51,424 nt of DNA from Deltaproteobacteria bacterium GWA2_54_12 (GCA_001795535.1 MGPK01000069.1:21250-72673); one strand, 5' to 3'; positions 23,871 through 32,772 are shown, counted from the first letter of the stretch. The notes: generated by a model not told the origin, from the letters alone. Numbers and translations are program-made.

Positions 23871-24620
23871 TCAGGCCTTATTCATAAGGCTCGCAGCGTA
23901 CGCCGCTCCAAAGCCGTTGTCTATGTTCACGACCGTAACCCCTGAGGCGCATGAGTTGAGCATGGCCATGAGAGTCGTAAGCCCGCCGAGGTTTGCCCCG
24001 TAGCCCACGCTCGTCGGCACAGCTATTACCGGCCTTGCCACGAGCCCGGCAACGACGCTCGGCAGCGCCCCTTCCATGCCAGCCACCACGATGAGCACGC
24101 GGGCGTCCCACAGCTCTTCTTTCCTGTGAAGAAGCCTGTGAATGCCTGAGACCCCTACATCATAGAGCCTCTTGACACTATTGCCCATGTACTCGGCGGT
24201 CGTGGCGGCCTCTTCGGCCACAGGCACATCGGATGTCCCGGCCGAGATGACGAGGATATTGCCTTTACCTGTTTTTTTTACGGGATGAGATTTAACGAAA
24301 AAGGTAGCCGGGACTTCCCTGTACTCGCCCTTTGGAAAGGCCCTTAAAAGGGCTTTGCCCTTTGCCGGGTCTATCCTTGTGGCGAGAACATTCTCCCCGC
24401 GGCTCAGCATGTTTTTTATTATGGCCTTTATCTGGGCGGGTGTTTTTCCCTGGCCGAATATGACCTCCGGGTAGCCCTGGCGGAGCGCCCTGTGCGTGTC
24501 AAGGGTTGCGAACTCAAGGTCTTCAAAGGGGAGCCTTCTGAGGCTGTCGAGGGCGGCAGGGACATCGACGCGGCCTTCCTTTACTGCCTGGAGAAGTTTT
24601 TCCAGAAGATTGACATTCAT
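23871..24620 (-). CDS. larB: LarB, pyridinium-3,5-biscarboxylate mononucleotide synthase
   Basis: Carboxylates and hydrolyses nicotinate adenine dinucleotide to start nickel-pincer cofactor synthesis. 249 residues. The C-terminal half is a PurE-like (AIR carboxylase) fold: ILVISAGTSDVPVAEEAATTAEYMG, IVVAGMEGALPSVVAGL and AVPTSVGYGAN. The N-terminal helical part begins LLEKLLQAVKEGRVDVPAALDSLRRL. Its ATG overlaps the cheA stop as ATGA, so translation is coupled to cheA. larC follows directly. Confidence 0.93.
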   Translation of the reverse strand: MNVNLLEKLLQAVKEGRVDVPAALDSLRRLPFEDLEFATLDTHRALRQGYPEVIFGQGKTPAQIKAIIKNMLSRGENVLATRIDPAKGKALLRAFPKGEYREVPATFFVKSHPVKKTGKGNILVISAGTSDVPVAEEAATTAEYMGNSVKRLYDVGVSGIHRLLHRKEELWDARVLIVVAGMEGALPSVVAGLVARPVIAVPTSVGYGANLGGLTTLMAMLNSCASGVTVVNIDNGFGAAYAASLMNKA

Positions 24621-26233
24621 GGGTTACGGCCTGTGAGGGTTTTTGAGATTATCTGCGGCACATCCAGCAGGAAAACAGGCCTTCCGTCGCCGAGGACTGT
24701 TATTCCGGAGGCCTCCCGGAGCTTTGATATCGGGGGCAGGAGCGGCTTTACATATGCGTCTATCTCGTCGCTGAAGTCGTCCACGACAAGCCCGGCAAGA
24801 ATCTTTTCACCGGCGCTTCCGTAAGTCCCTTTGATATCAAGGACGATAAGCGTCCTCCTCAGCCTGGATTCTGTTTTTATGCCGAAGGCCGCCGCGAGAG
24901 AGACGACCGGAATTTGAGTCCCGGCGTACTCGTAAAGCCCTGTCTCGAGCTCTTTTGTTTCCAGCTCTATTACTTTTTCTATTCTGGAGATCGGCACGAG
25001 GAACTGCTCGCCGCCTGTCTCCACAAGGAGCGCCTTTGTGATGGAGCTGGTCCTGGGCATCTCCATTATTATCTTCGTGCCAAGGTAGCGCTTTGATTCT
25101 ATCTCAAGCGAGCCGCCGAAGCTCTCGACCGCCTCTTTTACGACATCCATGCCTACGCCCCTGCCGGAGATGGAAGTGACCGTCTCGGCGGTGCTGAGGC
25201 CCGGCAGGCAGATGAGCTTCAACAGCTCGCGGTCAGCCATGCTTTCTACCTTTTCGGCAGAGATGCCCCTTGAGACGGCTTTGGCCTTGAGCCTTTCCCT
25301 GTCTATGCCCCTGCCGTCGTCCGAGACTTCGATGACGACCCTGTCCTTCCTTGTAACGGCTTTTATGCTGATAACCGCCGGGAGCGGCTTGCCAGCTTTT
25401 TTTCTTTCTTCTGTCTGCTCTATGCCGTGGTCAATGGCGTTCCTTATGATATGCACAAGCGGTGAGCCGAGCCCTTCGAGTATCGTCCGGTCGAGACTTA
25501 TATCCATCCCCTCTGTAGTAAAGGAGACCTCCTTGCCGGTCTCCTTCGCCAGGTCTCTTACAAGCCTGGGAAGCCCTGCCGCGAGGTCCTCAAGCGGGAG
25601 CATTCTCGCGAAGATTATGGTGTCATGGAGGCTGTTTACCGTTTTGCCGAGCTGGTGTACCCCGTTCTTGAATTCTACAGACCTGGAGCCGTGCGTCAAG
25701 GTCTTGAAAGAAGAAAGGGTCATGAAGAGGTCGCCAACCGTAGCCAGCAGCTCGTCAAAGAGCCTGCCCTCGACCTTCATTACGCTCGAAAGTTTGAGAC
25801 CCTGCCCGCCAGAGGCGAGGGCTGCTGCGGGAGCAGGCGGCATCCGGGCGGCCTGCCCAACGGCGGCCGCCTTGAGAGAGGCGAGAAGCGCCGAGACATC
25901 GATGTCGAGCGGCTCGTCGGCGCGAACGCGCTCAGCTAGCGTCTTCATGGTATCGAGACACTTGAGGAGTACTGTCGTTATCTCTTCAGAATTGGCAAGA
26001 GCGCCTGAGCGCAATTTGTCGAGCAGGTCTTCTTCGGCGTGGGCGAGCAGCATCATGGGCTCGTAGCCCATCGAAGCGGACATGCCCTTTATGGAGTGGT
26101 AATGCCTGAAAAGGTTGTCGAGGACAAAGCTGTCCCCTGGGTTTTGTTCGAGTGAGAGGAGCCCGGTTTCAATGCCGGAAAGGTGCTCGCCCGTCTCCTG
26201 GAGGTAGAGGGCTTTATATTTTGAGACATCCAT
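24617..26233 (-). CDS. cheA: Chemotaxis histidine kinase CheA (short form lacking a P2 domain)
   Basis: 538 residues. The P1 HPt domain (1-110) has phospho-acceptor His46 in HYHSIKG. A short Ala/Pro linker (about 122-145) replaces the CheY-binding P2 domain. P3 dimerisation helices follow (about 150-210), then the P4 kinase with HIIRNAIDHGIE, DDGRGID and GRGVGMDVV, and a P5 CheW-like domain (about 395-530). At 538 residues it is shorter than enteric CheA (about 650), the difference being P2. It lies downstream of cheY, separated by repeat element D, and its stop overlaps larB. With MCP, CheW and CheY it makes a minimal chemosensory module; no cheR, cheB, cheC or cheD is present here. Confidence 0.95.
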   Translation of the reverse strand: MDVSKYKALYLQETGEHLSGIETGLLSLEQNPGDSFVLDNLFRHYHSIKGMSASMGYEPMMLLAHAEEDLLDKLRSGALANSEEITTVLLKCLDTMKTLAERVRADEPLDIDVSALLASLKAAAVGQAARMPPAPAAALASGGQGLKLSSVMKVEGRLFDELLATVGDLFMTLSSFKTLTHGSRSVEFKNGVHQLGKTVNSLHDTIIFARMLPLEDLAAGLPRLVRDLAKETGKEVSFTTEGMDISLDRTILEGLGSPLVHIIRNAIDHGIEQTEERKKAGKPLPAVISIKAVTRKDRVVIEVSDDGRGIDRERLKAKAVSRGISAEKVESMADRELLKLICLPGLSTAETVTSISGRGVGMDVVKEAVESFGGSLEIESKRYLGTKIIMEMPRTSSITKALLVETGGEQFLVPISRIEKVIELETKELETGLYEYAGTQIPVVSLAAAFGIKTESRLRRTLIVLDIKGTYGSAGEKILAGLVVDDFSDEIDAYVKPLLPPISKLREASGITVLGDGRPVFLLDVPQIISKTLTGRNP

Positions 26234-26278
26234 TTGAAGTTATTGGCAGGGCGCGCCTCAGCCCTGAAAAGCGGTTAG

Positions 26279-26413
26279 CAGGCTGCCGAAAAAGACGGAG
26301 CTTAGGAAACGGAAGGCGCGCGCATCAAGTACGCCTCGTTCCCGCATCCGTACTCCCCGCGGGCGGGTACTTACTTGCAACCTGTCACTGGTTCGGGCGT
26401 TTTCAACAACCTG
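26279..26413. repeat. Dispersed inverted-repeat element, diverged copy D
   Basis: Termini CAGGCTGCCGAAAA and TTTTCAACAACCTG are imperfect inverted repeats like those of copies A-C, but the interior is different. It fills the gap between cheY and cheA and ends directly against the cheY stop codon. Confidence 0.5.
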
Positions 26414-26773
26414 TCAAATGATGCTGTTCAGGGTATTGAGGACCTTGGCCTCGGACAGGGGCTTTATTATATAGCCCGACGCTCCTGACCTTATGGCCTC
26501 TTCGACTATCGGCTCGTACCCGAGAGAAGTGCACATGACTATCTTGAGCGGAAGGTTCAGGGCCGATATTGCCTTGGCTGCCTCAAGCCCGTTCTTGACA
26601 GGCATGACCACATCCAGTATAACCAGGTCCGGCTTGAGCTCGACAGCCATGTCGAGGGCCTCCGCGCCGTTCGCGGCCTCACCCACTACGGTGTAGCCGG
26701 CTCCAAGGAGGATATCCCTGAGGGCTGTCCTGAAAAATTCCGTATCGTCCGCGATGAGCACTTTTTTAGGCAT
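26414..26773 (-). CDS. cheY: CheY-like single-domain response regulator
   Basis: 119 residues, receiver domain only. The acidic pocket is ADDTEF, phospho-acceptor Asp near 54 in VILDVVMP, Thr/Ser in MCTSLGY and Lys in IIKPLSE. It is the only stand-alone CheY in the cluster and the likely target of the CheA downstream. Its ATG overlaps the end of cheW by 8 bp, implying coupled translation. Members with this sequence style are often fused to or paired with motor- or output-acting CheY; the output cannot be told apart here. Confidence 0.92.
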   Translation of the reverse strand: MPKKVLIADDTEFFRTALRDILLGAGYTVVGEAANGAEALDMAVELKPDLVILDVVMPVKNGLEAAKAISALNLPLKIVMCTSLGYEPIVEEAIRSGASGYIIKPLSEAKVLNTLNSII

Positions 26774-27206
26774 GGTCTTCCGTTGAAAGCAGTCTCGTAG
26801 TTTCGTTGAAAAGTGCCTGCCAGTCTATTATATCGACGGGGCCTTCGGCGGCGTATATCCTGCCTGAGGTATAAAGCCCCTTTTCACCGGTCGTCCTGCC
26901 CTTTAATTCTTCGTCCCAGATGAATGACACCTGTGAAGAGCCTATATCGATGCCGAGAAGCCTGCCTTTGACGCTGAGTATTATTATCTTGTGACCCGCT
27001 CCGGCGGTTTCCGTGAAATCACCGAGCGCGCCGCTCAGGTCGATTACCGTAACCGGCTCGTTCCTGAAAGATACGATGCCGGAGACAAACCCGCTTCTTC
27101 CGGGAAGGAACGGGAGCTTTTCCTGCTCTATTATACCGGCAACGGCTTTCGTATCAAGAGCAAACCGGCCGCTGCCGAGGCTTATTATGAGTTTGTCGCC
27201 TTCCAT
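26766..27206 (-). CDS. cheW: CheW-like coupling protein
   Basis: 146 residues of CheW fold (SH3-like double barrel) that bridges receptor and CheA. Pattern: IISLGSGRFALDTKAVAGIIE, then FVSGIVSFRNEPVTVIDLSGALG, then GRLLGIDIGSSQVSFIW. It starts 1 bp after the MCP stop and overlaps cheY. It is somewhat diverged from enteric CheW and lacks a canonical RGxxxPVxDL stretch (here SFRNEPVTVIDL), but the position in the operon makes the call secure. Confidence 0.88.
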   Translation of the reverse strand: MEGDKLIISLGSGRFALDTKAVAGIIEQEKLPFLPGRSGFVSGIVSFRNEPVTVIDLSGALGDFTETAGAGHKIIILSVKGRLLGIDIGSSQVSFIWDEELKGRTTGEKGLYTSGRIYAAEGPVDIIDWQALFNETTRLLSTEDHA

Positions 27207-27207
27207 A

Positions 27208-28482
27208 TTAAAGGTTGAACCTGGCGGCCACGGTCTTCAGCTCCTTTGAGAGCTCGGAGAGCTTTTCTGAAGCGGCCATCGTCTCGTTTATGGCGGCCCC
27301 ATGCCTTTCGACCGCGGACTCGACCTTTTCCGTGCTCGAAAGGTTCTCTCGCGCGATATCAGCGACCTGTTCTATTATCGCGACCGATTTTTCGACCTTT
27401 TCTTTCTGCTTGTGCGTGAGGCCGAGTATCAGCGTGGCCTTCTCAGCCACTTCAGAGGTGTAGTTGGTGATGTCCACGAGTATCTCGCGTATTTTGCGGA
27501 GGTCGTCCCTGCCGCCCTTCAAGTTGGAGGTGCCTTCGCTGGCCGAGTACACGACCCTCTCGACCTCGACTTTAAGCTCCTTCACGATGAGGGAAACATC
27601 CTGGACGCTGTTGTTGGTGTTGTCCGCGAAACGGCGCACCTCTTCGGCGACCATTGCGAAGCCCCTGCCGTGCTCGCCTGCCTTTGACGCTTCTATCGTG
27701 GCGTTCAGCGCAAGAAGGTCTGTCTGCCGGGATATATGAGTTATGACATCGAGTATTTTGGGTATGTCGTTGAGCTTGTCTTTAAGGCGTATGGCCGCGA
27801 ACTCGGTGTTCTCAATGCCCTTGAATATGGTCTCCATCTTCTCCATCGCCGAGGTGGCGGTCGTGGCGCCCCTTTGCACCATGGAGTTGACCTTCTGCGA
27901 GGCGTTGGCGCTCTCGGTGACCCTGTTGGCCACTTCGTCCGCCAGCTCGGTCATGTTCTTTACCGTCGAAGAGACATCTCCGATGTGGTTGGCCTGCTCG
28001 AGCGCTCCGTCGAATATGGCGGAGGTGCCGGAGATGACTTCCTTTGAAGTCTCATGCCCCCTTGACACTACGGAGGAAAAAGACTCCTGCGCTTCGGCAA
28101 GGTTCGTGACCGTAGACTTGAGCTGTACGACGAGGGCGCGAAGGCTTACCGCCATCATGGAGACCGCCTCTTCGAGGTCGGCGACTTCGTCCCTTATGAA
28201 ACCGGTGTCCGCGTCCGCGCCGAGGCCTGAGGCAACCGTGAGGTCGCCCTTGCTTATCCTCTGCGCCATCGAGGTGAGCCGGTTGATGTGCCTGGAGAAG
28301 CTGCGGGTGAAGACCGAGCCCAGGATGAGGCCGATGAGGATCGCGACAAGAAAGCTCAGGGGCTGCTTCAGCCATTCGGCCACATCGAGCATCTCGACGA
28401 GATTTGGGACAAAGGCAGCGGCAGCGACCACCACTATGAACCCGAGGATGAACTTGTAACCTACAGGTACTTTTATATTCAC
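27208..28482 (-). CDS. Methyl-accepting chemotaxis protein with minimal periplasmic loop
   Basis: Two hydrophobic helices near the N-terminus (FILGFIVVVAAAAFVPNLVEML and LSFLVAILIGLILGSVF) are separated by only about ten residues, so there is almost no periplasmic sensor. A HAMP region and a long coiled coil follow, with the receptor tip DLLALNATIEASKAGEHGRGFAMVAEEVRRFADNT. It probably senses membrane or cytoplasmic cues. Upstream in-frame starts exist at 28542 (TTG), 28536 and 28512 (ATG), but they lie inside or directly after a consensus promoter (28513-28542). The GTG at 28482 with AAAGGCAGG ahead of it fits better; the choice is uncertain. First gene of the che-lar operon. Confidence 0.9.
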   Translation of the reverse strand: MNIKVPVGYKFILGFIVVVAAAAFVPNLVEMLDVAEWLKQPLSFLVAILIGLILGSVFTRSFSRHINRLTSMAQRISKGDLTVASGLGADADTGFIRDEVADLEEAVSMMAVSLRALVVQLKSTVTNLAEAQESFSSVVSRGHETSKEVISGTSAIFDGALEQANHIGDVSSTVKNMTELADEVANRVTESANASQKVNSMVQRGATTATSAMEKMETIFKGIENTEFAAIRLKDKLNDIPKILDVITHISRQTDLLALNATIEASKAGEHGRGFAMVAEEVRRFADNTNNSVQDVSLIVKELKVEVERVVYSASEGTSNLKGGRDDLRKIREILVDITNYTSEVAEKATLILGLTHKQKEKVEKSVAIIEQVADIARENLSSTEKVESAVERHGAAINETMAASEKLSELSKELKTVAARFNL

Positions 28483-28512
28483 GGCCTGCCTTTCTTTTGA
28501 TACAACCGGCAT

Positions 28513-28542
28513 ATTATAATTCTCTTTCAAATCCATTGTCAA
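28513..28542 (-). promoter_or_regulatory. Consensus sigma-70 promoter of the chemotaxis-lar operon
   Basis: The minus strand reads TTGACA, an 18-nt spacer and TATAAT. The start would be near 28506, giving a leader of about 24 nt to GTG 28482. It overlaps possible upstream start codons of the MCP gene. Confidence 0.55.
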
Positions 28543-28703
28543 TTAAGAAGACCTATTGGTATTTCGCTGGAAATGCCGCTTTACTTGAGGATGATAATCG
28601 AAGACGGAAATGGGTTGAGAACAGGGGTGCGTTGCGGGCGAAATCCGACACGGTGGGCTGTGCCCTTCAAATGACAGAGTAAACTCGAACCCCAGTTCGT
28701 AGG

Positions 28704-28766
28704 TTGGGTTAGCGAAGCGTAACCCAACAAACATTTACACCACTGAGATGGTGGGCGCGGCCCACC
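28704..28766. repeat. Paired short palindromic repeats (inverted copy)
   Basis: GTTGGGTTA-GCGAAGCG-TAACCCAAC (28704-28729) and GGTGGGC-GCG-GCCCACC (28750-28766), the pair seen at 18207-18374 and 21554-21613 in opposite orientation. It lies between the MCP gene and thiL. Confidence 0.75.
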
Positions 28767-28772
28767 CTACAA

Positions 28773-29789
28773 TTAAAAATGCTCGAATCCCAGCTTCTTC
28801 AATTCCATCGGGTCTCCGTCCTCGTCGAGCACGATTATCACCTGGTCCTTCTTGCGGCCCATTATCCTGCCGATTGGCGTCATAGGAAGGCCGAGTTTTT
28901 TTGAAAGGGCCGATATCTTCCTGAGATTTTTCTCAGGTGAGGTGAAAAGCAGTTCATAGTCTTCGCCGCCGGTTAAGGCGAAGTCCAGAAGAGGGGATTT
29001 GCCTGTCCTTTCGCCGTATGCCTTGAGCTCATCAGATATTGGCAGCGAGCTGAGATAAATCACTGCCGACCTTTTGCTCTCGACGCACATCCTTTTGAGG
29101 TCCAGGGCTACCCCGTCGCTTATGTCCATCATGGCTGTGGCGAGCCGTGCCTTTGCGAGAGCCTGCCCAGCCTTGAGCCTCGGAACAGGGTCGAGGTGTT
29201 TTTTGACAGAGTCTTTCCACGGCACTCGCTTTGAGGCCAGCCCGTCATGGCTGGCGAGCGCCTTGAAGCCAAGAGCCGACCCTCCCACGGTCCCTGTTAC
29301 GAAAACAAGGTCTCCGGCGGCCGCGCCCTTTCTGTAGACGACTCTTTTGGACGGAGCTTCGCCGATAACCGTAGTGGATACCGTCATTTCATGGCCCGCC
29401 TTCGCGGTATTCCCGCCTGCGAGCACGCAGCCCGATTCACGGGCAACGGCACTGAGGCCCCTGTACAACTCGTCTATGAACTTTTTTGGAGTGCCGGGCG
29501 TAAGGGCAAGGGAGACGAGGAAGAAAAGCGGCTCCCCGCCCATGGCGGCTATATCGGAAAGCGAGATGGAAAGGGCTTTCCTGCCCAGAAGATAAGGCGG
29601 GGTGTAGCCTCTTTTGAAATGAGTGTTCTCGATGAGGATATCGGTGGTTGCCAGAAGGGCGGCCCCGCCCTTCTGCACCGAAACGCTTGTATCATCGCCT
29701 ATGCCCTTCAGGAGGCGGCTGTGCCGCCCTGCAAACCTTTCGGCAAGACTCTGTATGAGTCTATCTTCTCCGAGCTTTTCAAGGAGCAT
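28773..29789 (-). CDS. thiL: Thiamine-monophosphate kinase
   Basis: ATP-dependent phosphorylation of thiamine monophosphate to the active cofactor thiamine diphosphate. 338 residues. PurM/ThiL-family fold with the N-terminal metal/ATP site GIGDDTSV and TTDILIENTHF, then ISLSDIAAMGGEPLF, AGGNTAK and MDISDGVALDLKRM, and the C-terminal LTGGEDYELLFT. It starts 10 bp after lon on the same strand and is probably the last gene of the galU-hsp20-lon-thiL transcript. No other thiamine genes are nearby. Confidence 0.95.
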   Translation of the reverse strand: MLLEKLGEDRLIQSLAERFAGRHSRLLKGIGDDTSVSVQKGGAALLATTDILIENTHFKRGYTPPYLLGRKALSISLSDIAAMGGEPLFFLVSLALTPGTPKKFIDELYRGLSAVARESGCVLAGGNTAKAGHEMTVSTTVIGEAPSKRVVYRKGAAAGDLVFVTGTVGGSALGFKALASHDGLASKRVPWKDSVKKHLDPVPRLKAGQALAKARLATAMMDISDGVALDLKRMCVESKRSAVIYLSSLPISDELKAYGERTGKSPLLDFALTGGEDYELLFTSPEKNLRKISALSKKLGLPMTPIGRIMGRKKDQVIIVLDEDGDPMELKKLGFEHF

Positions 29790-29799
29790 GCGAGGCCTT

Positions 29800-32220
29800 T
29801 CAGGGCCTCGCGTGTTTGCGGCCCTGCGCCTTTGTCTTCACCTTGCTGCTTGGCTTCTTGGGCGTCGGGAGCTTGTGCTTCTTGAAGATGACCTTGAGCA
29901 CATCGTCCATGTGCTTGACGAATATGAAGTTTATCCTCTTCCTGATATCCTTCGGGATGTCCTCTATGTCCTTCCTGTTCCTGTCCGGGAGGATGATATT
30001 CGTTATCTTGGCACGGAGCGCGGCCAAACACTTTTCCTTTACGCCGCCTATGGGCAGAACGCGTCCGCGCAAGGTTATCTCGCCGGTCATGGCGATGTCC
30101 TTGTCAATCGGAGTCTGCGTGAGGGCGGAGATCAGGGAAGCCGCCATTGTTATGCCAGCCGACGGGCCGTCCTTGGGGATAGCCCCTGACGGCACATGTA
30201 TATGTATATCGAGGTCCTTGTAGAAGTCCGGCTTGAGCTTGAAGAGGTCTGCCCTTGCCCTCGCGTACGAAAGCGCCGCGTGGGCGGATTCCTTCATGAC
30301 ATCGCCAAGGTGGCCGGTAAGCGTGAGCTGGCCCTTGCCGTTCATTATGGTGGCCTCTATGTAGAGTATCTCCCCTCCTACAGGCGTCCACGCAAGCCCG
30401 GTCGCCACTCCTATCTCGTCGACCTCCTGCTCAGCCTCGGGTATGAACTTGGGTATGCCCAGGAGCTCCTGGACGACCTTCGGGGTCACATTCGTTACGG
30501 CCGTCCTGCCGGAGGCTACCTTCTTGGCGACCTTTCTGCAGATGGCCGCTACTTCGCGCTCCAGGTTACGCAGGCCCGCCTCCCTGGTGTACTCGGCGAT
30601 TATCTTCTTTACCGCTTCATCCTGCATGGTGATGAACTTCCTGGAAAGGCCATGCTCCTTCACCTGTCTGGGAAGGATGAATTTCTTGGCTATTTCGAGC
30701 TTTTCCTCCTCGGTGTAGCCCGGGAGGTTTATGATCTCCATCCTGTCGAGGAGCGGCTCGGGAATCGGGTCGGCCATATTGGCCGTCGTTATGAACATGA
30801 CCTTCGAAAGATCGAAGGGCAAGTTCAGGTAATGGTCGCTGAAGGCGTAGTTCTGCTCGGGGTCCAGGACCTCCAGAAGCGCGCTCGACGGGTCTCCCCG
30901 GAAGTCCATGCCAATCTTGTCTATCTCGTCCATCATGAAGACGGGGTTGTTCGTCCCGGCCTGCTTTATGCCCTGGATGATGCGCCCGGGCAGAGCGCCG
31001 ACATAGGTCCGCCTGTGGCCTCTGATCTCGGCCTCGTCTTTTATGCCGCCCAACGATATGCGGACGAAGTTCCTGCCCATCGCCTTGGCAATGGAGCGGC
31101 CAAGCGAGGTCTTGCCCACGCCCGGGGGGCCGACGAAACAGAGTATCGGCCCTTTTGTCTTGGGCTGGAGCTTTCTTACGGCAAGGTATTCGAGTATCCT
31201 CTCCTTGACCTTTTCGAGGTTATAGTGGTCCGTATCAAGGACCTTTTTTGCCTTTTCTATGTCTATCTGATCTTTTGTCTGCTTTGCCCAGGGCAGTTCG
31301 ACGAGCCACTCGAGGTAGGTCCGAATCAGGGCCGCCTCGGCAGCGTCAGGGTGCATCATCTCAAGCCTGTCAACCTGCTTGAAGGCCTCCTTATCGACAT
31401 CAGGGGGCATCTTGGACTTTTTGATCTTGTCCCTGAACTCGTCGAGCTCTTCGGTAGGCTCTTCCATGTCGCCGAGCTCGTTTTTTATGGCCCTCATCTG
31501 CTCGCGCAGATAGTACTCCCGCTGGGTCTTGTCCATCTCCTCTTTTGCCTGGGACTGGATCTTGACCTGCATCTGGGCTACCTGGAGTTCCTTGATGAGG
31601 TAGTCGTTGACCTTCTCGAGGCGCTTTATCGGGTCGAGGGTTTCCAGCACGGACTGGGCTTCGTCTATCTTGAGGCCCAGATTGGCGGCAACCAGGTCGG
31701 CCATCCGGCCGGGGTCGACGATGTTATCGAGGACCATCATGACTTCCTGGAAAACGACCTTGCCCAGGGAAGCGAGCTTTTCAAGCTGCTCCCTGACATT
31801 GCGCATGAGGGCCTCTATCTCGACTGGCACAGGCTCGACGGCCGGCTCCTTTATCTTGTCGATGTTGACTGTGTACGATGGCCTTGTCTGCGCAAAATCC
31901 TTTATCTGGGCGCGGCTCAGGCCCTGCACCAGGATCTTCACCCTGCCGTCCGGGAGCTTGAGCATGCGCATTATCATGCAGACCGTCCCGGTTTTGTACA
32001 GGTCCTCGGGGTCCGGGTCTTCCTTGGTTATGTCCCTCTGCGTGGCCGTGAATACGAGCCTGTCCTTGGTGAGGGCGGAGTCGACCGCGTTAATCGACCT
32101 TTCCCTGCCTACAAAAAGAGGCACTATCATGAAGGGGAATATGACTACATCCCGGACCGGCAGCAGCGGCAGAGCATCGGGTATCTCCAGCTGCTCCTCT
32201 TCTCTTCTTTCTTCTGCCAT
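29800..32220 (-). CDS. lon: ATP-dependent protease Lon (LonA)
   Basis: Homo-oligomeric AAA+ protease for misfolded and regulatory proteins. About 806 residues: N-terminal substrate domain (LPLLPVRDVVIFPFMIVPLFVGR), coiled coil, AAA+ module with Walker A GPPGVGKTSLG near 364 and Walker B VFMMDEIDKIG, then the protease domain with the Ser-Lys dyad (Ser near 687 in PKDGPSAG, Lys near 730 in GGVKEK). The tail is Lys-rich. ATG 32220 suits the GAGAGG ribosome site better than the ATG at 32226. It follows hsp20, a natural pairing for protein quality control, though no heat-shock promoter or CIRCE element is evident. Confidence 0.97.
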   Translation of the reverse strand: MAEERREEEQLEIPDALPLLPVRDVVIFPFMIVPLFVGRERSINAVDSALTKDRLVFTATQRDITKEDPDPEDLYKTGTVCMIMRMLKLPDGRVKILVQGLSRAQIKDFAQTRPSYTVNIDKIKEPAVEPVPVEIEALMRNVREQLEKLASLGKVVFQEVMMVLDNIVDPGRMADLVAANLGLKIDEAQSVLETLDPIKRLEKVNDYLIKELQVAQMQVKIQSQAKEEMDKTQREYYLREQMRAIKNELGDMEEPTEELDEFRDKIKKSKMPPDVDKEAFKQVDRLEMMHPDAAEAALIRTYLEWLVELPWAKQTKDQIDIEKAKKVLDTDHYNLEKVKERILEYLAVRKLQPKTKGPILCFVGPPGVGKTSLGRSIAKAMGRNFVRISLGGIKDEAEIRGHRRTYVGALPGRIIQGIKQAGTNNPVFMMDEIDKIGMDFRGDPSSALLEVLDPEQNYAFSDHYLNLPFDLSKVMFITTANMADPIPEPLLDRMEIINLPGYTEEEKLEIAKKFILPRQVKEHGLSRKFITMQDEAVKKIIAEYTREAGLRNLEREVAAICRKVAKKVASGRTAVTNVTPKVVQELLGIPKFIPEAEQEVDEIGVATGLAWTPVGGEILYIEATIMNGKGQLTLTGHLGDVMKESAHAALSYARARADLFKLKPDFYKDLDIHIHVPSGAIPKDGPSAGITMAASLISALTQTPIDKDIAMTGEITLRGRVLPIGGVKEKCLAALRAKITNIILPDRNRKDIEDIPKDIRKRINFIFVKHMDDVLKVIFKKHKLPTPKKPSSKVKTKAQGRKHARP

Positions 32221-32299
32221 GAACATTTCCTCTCTTTTTTGCCCCGTACTTGAGGCCGGAGCACCAGGAATTTTTACCGAAAAGCAGACCTTTTGTTTC

Positions 32300-32749
32300 T
32301 CAGGCCGACTCTATGGATACCTTCTGTTTGTTGTTGCGCTTGTCCTCCACCCTGGGCATTACGATGGTAAGCACGCCGCTGGCGTAGTTCGCCTTTATCT
32401 TCGCGGTGTCGACCGGGGATGGCAGTTCGACCGCCCTGAAAAGCCTCCCGAAGGACCTTTCCATGCAGACGAAGTTTATCTTGTCCTCTTCGAAACACTC
32501 GAGCTTCGTGGCCCGTATGGTGAGCGTGTTCTTGTAAAGCGTTATGTCTATGTCTTCCTTATTCACCCCCGGCAGCTCTATCTCTATGACCAGGTCGGTG
32601 GGCGTGGTGAACAGGTCCAGCGGGGGCACATGCGTTATCGGTTCAGGGGCCAGGAGGCCAGCCTCATCGCCGAGGCACTCGAAAAGAAACTGGTTAAGGT
32701 TCTCGATCCTGATGGGCGTCTGAGAGGGTTTCCTGGATATCTTTGCCAT
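32300..32749 (-). CDS. Small heat-shock protein, Hsp20/alpha-crystallin family
   Basis: 149 residues. ATP-independent holdase that binds unfolding proteins. The alpha-crystallin domain spans about 42-140: PPLDLFTTPTDLVIEIELPGVNKEDIDITLYKNTLTI is followed by the signature block ERSFGRLFRAVELPSPVDTAKIKANYASGVLTIVMPR. The short C-terminus ends KVSIESA, a weak version of the usual I-x-I anchor. It lies 23 bp after galU and 79 bp before lon. Confidence 0.94.
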   Translation of the reverse strand: MAKISRKPSQTPIRIENLNQFLFECLGDEAGLLAPEPITHVPPLDLFTTPTDLVIEIELPGVNKEDIDITLYKNTLTIRATKLECFEEDKINFVCMERSFGRLFRAVELPSPVDTAKIKANYASGVLTIVMPRVEDKRNNKQKVSIESA

Positions 32750-32772
32750 AACGGATGGTACCTCAAAGAATG

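Noticed and set aside
18349-28729. Recurring TTGGGTTA...TAACCCAA units as a possible CRISPR array
   Set aside because: The copies are kilobases apart, palindromic and without spacers or cas genes; they are dispersed intergenic repeats.
30196-32253. Long open frame (685 codons) on the strand opposite lon
   Set aside because: It is the antisense shadow of a fully conserved lon gene; composition is rich in Leu/Val/Tyr/Gly as expected for a complement frame, with no family motif or ribosome site.
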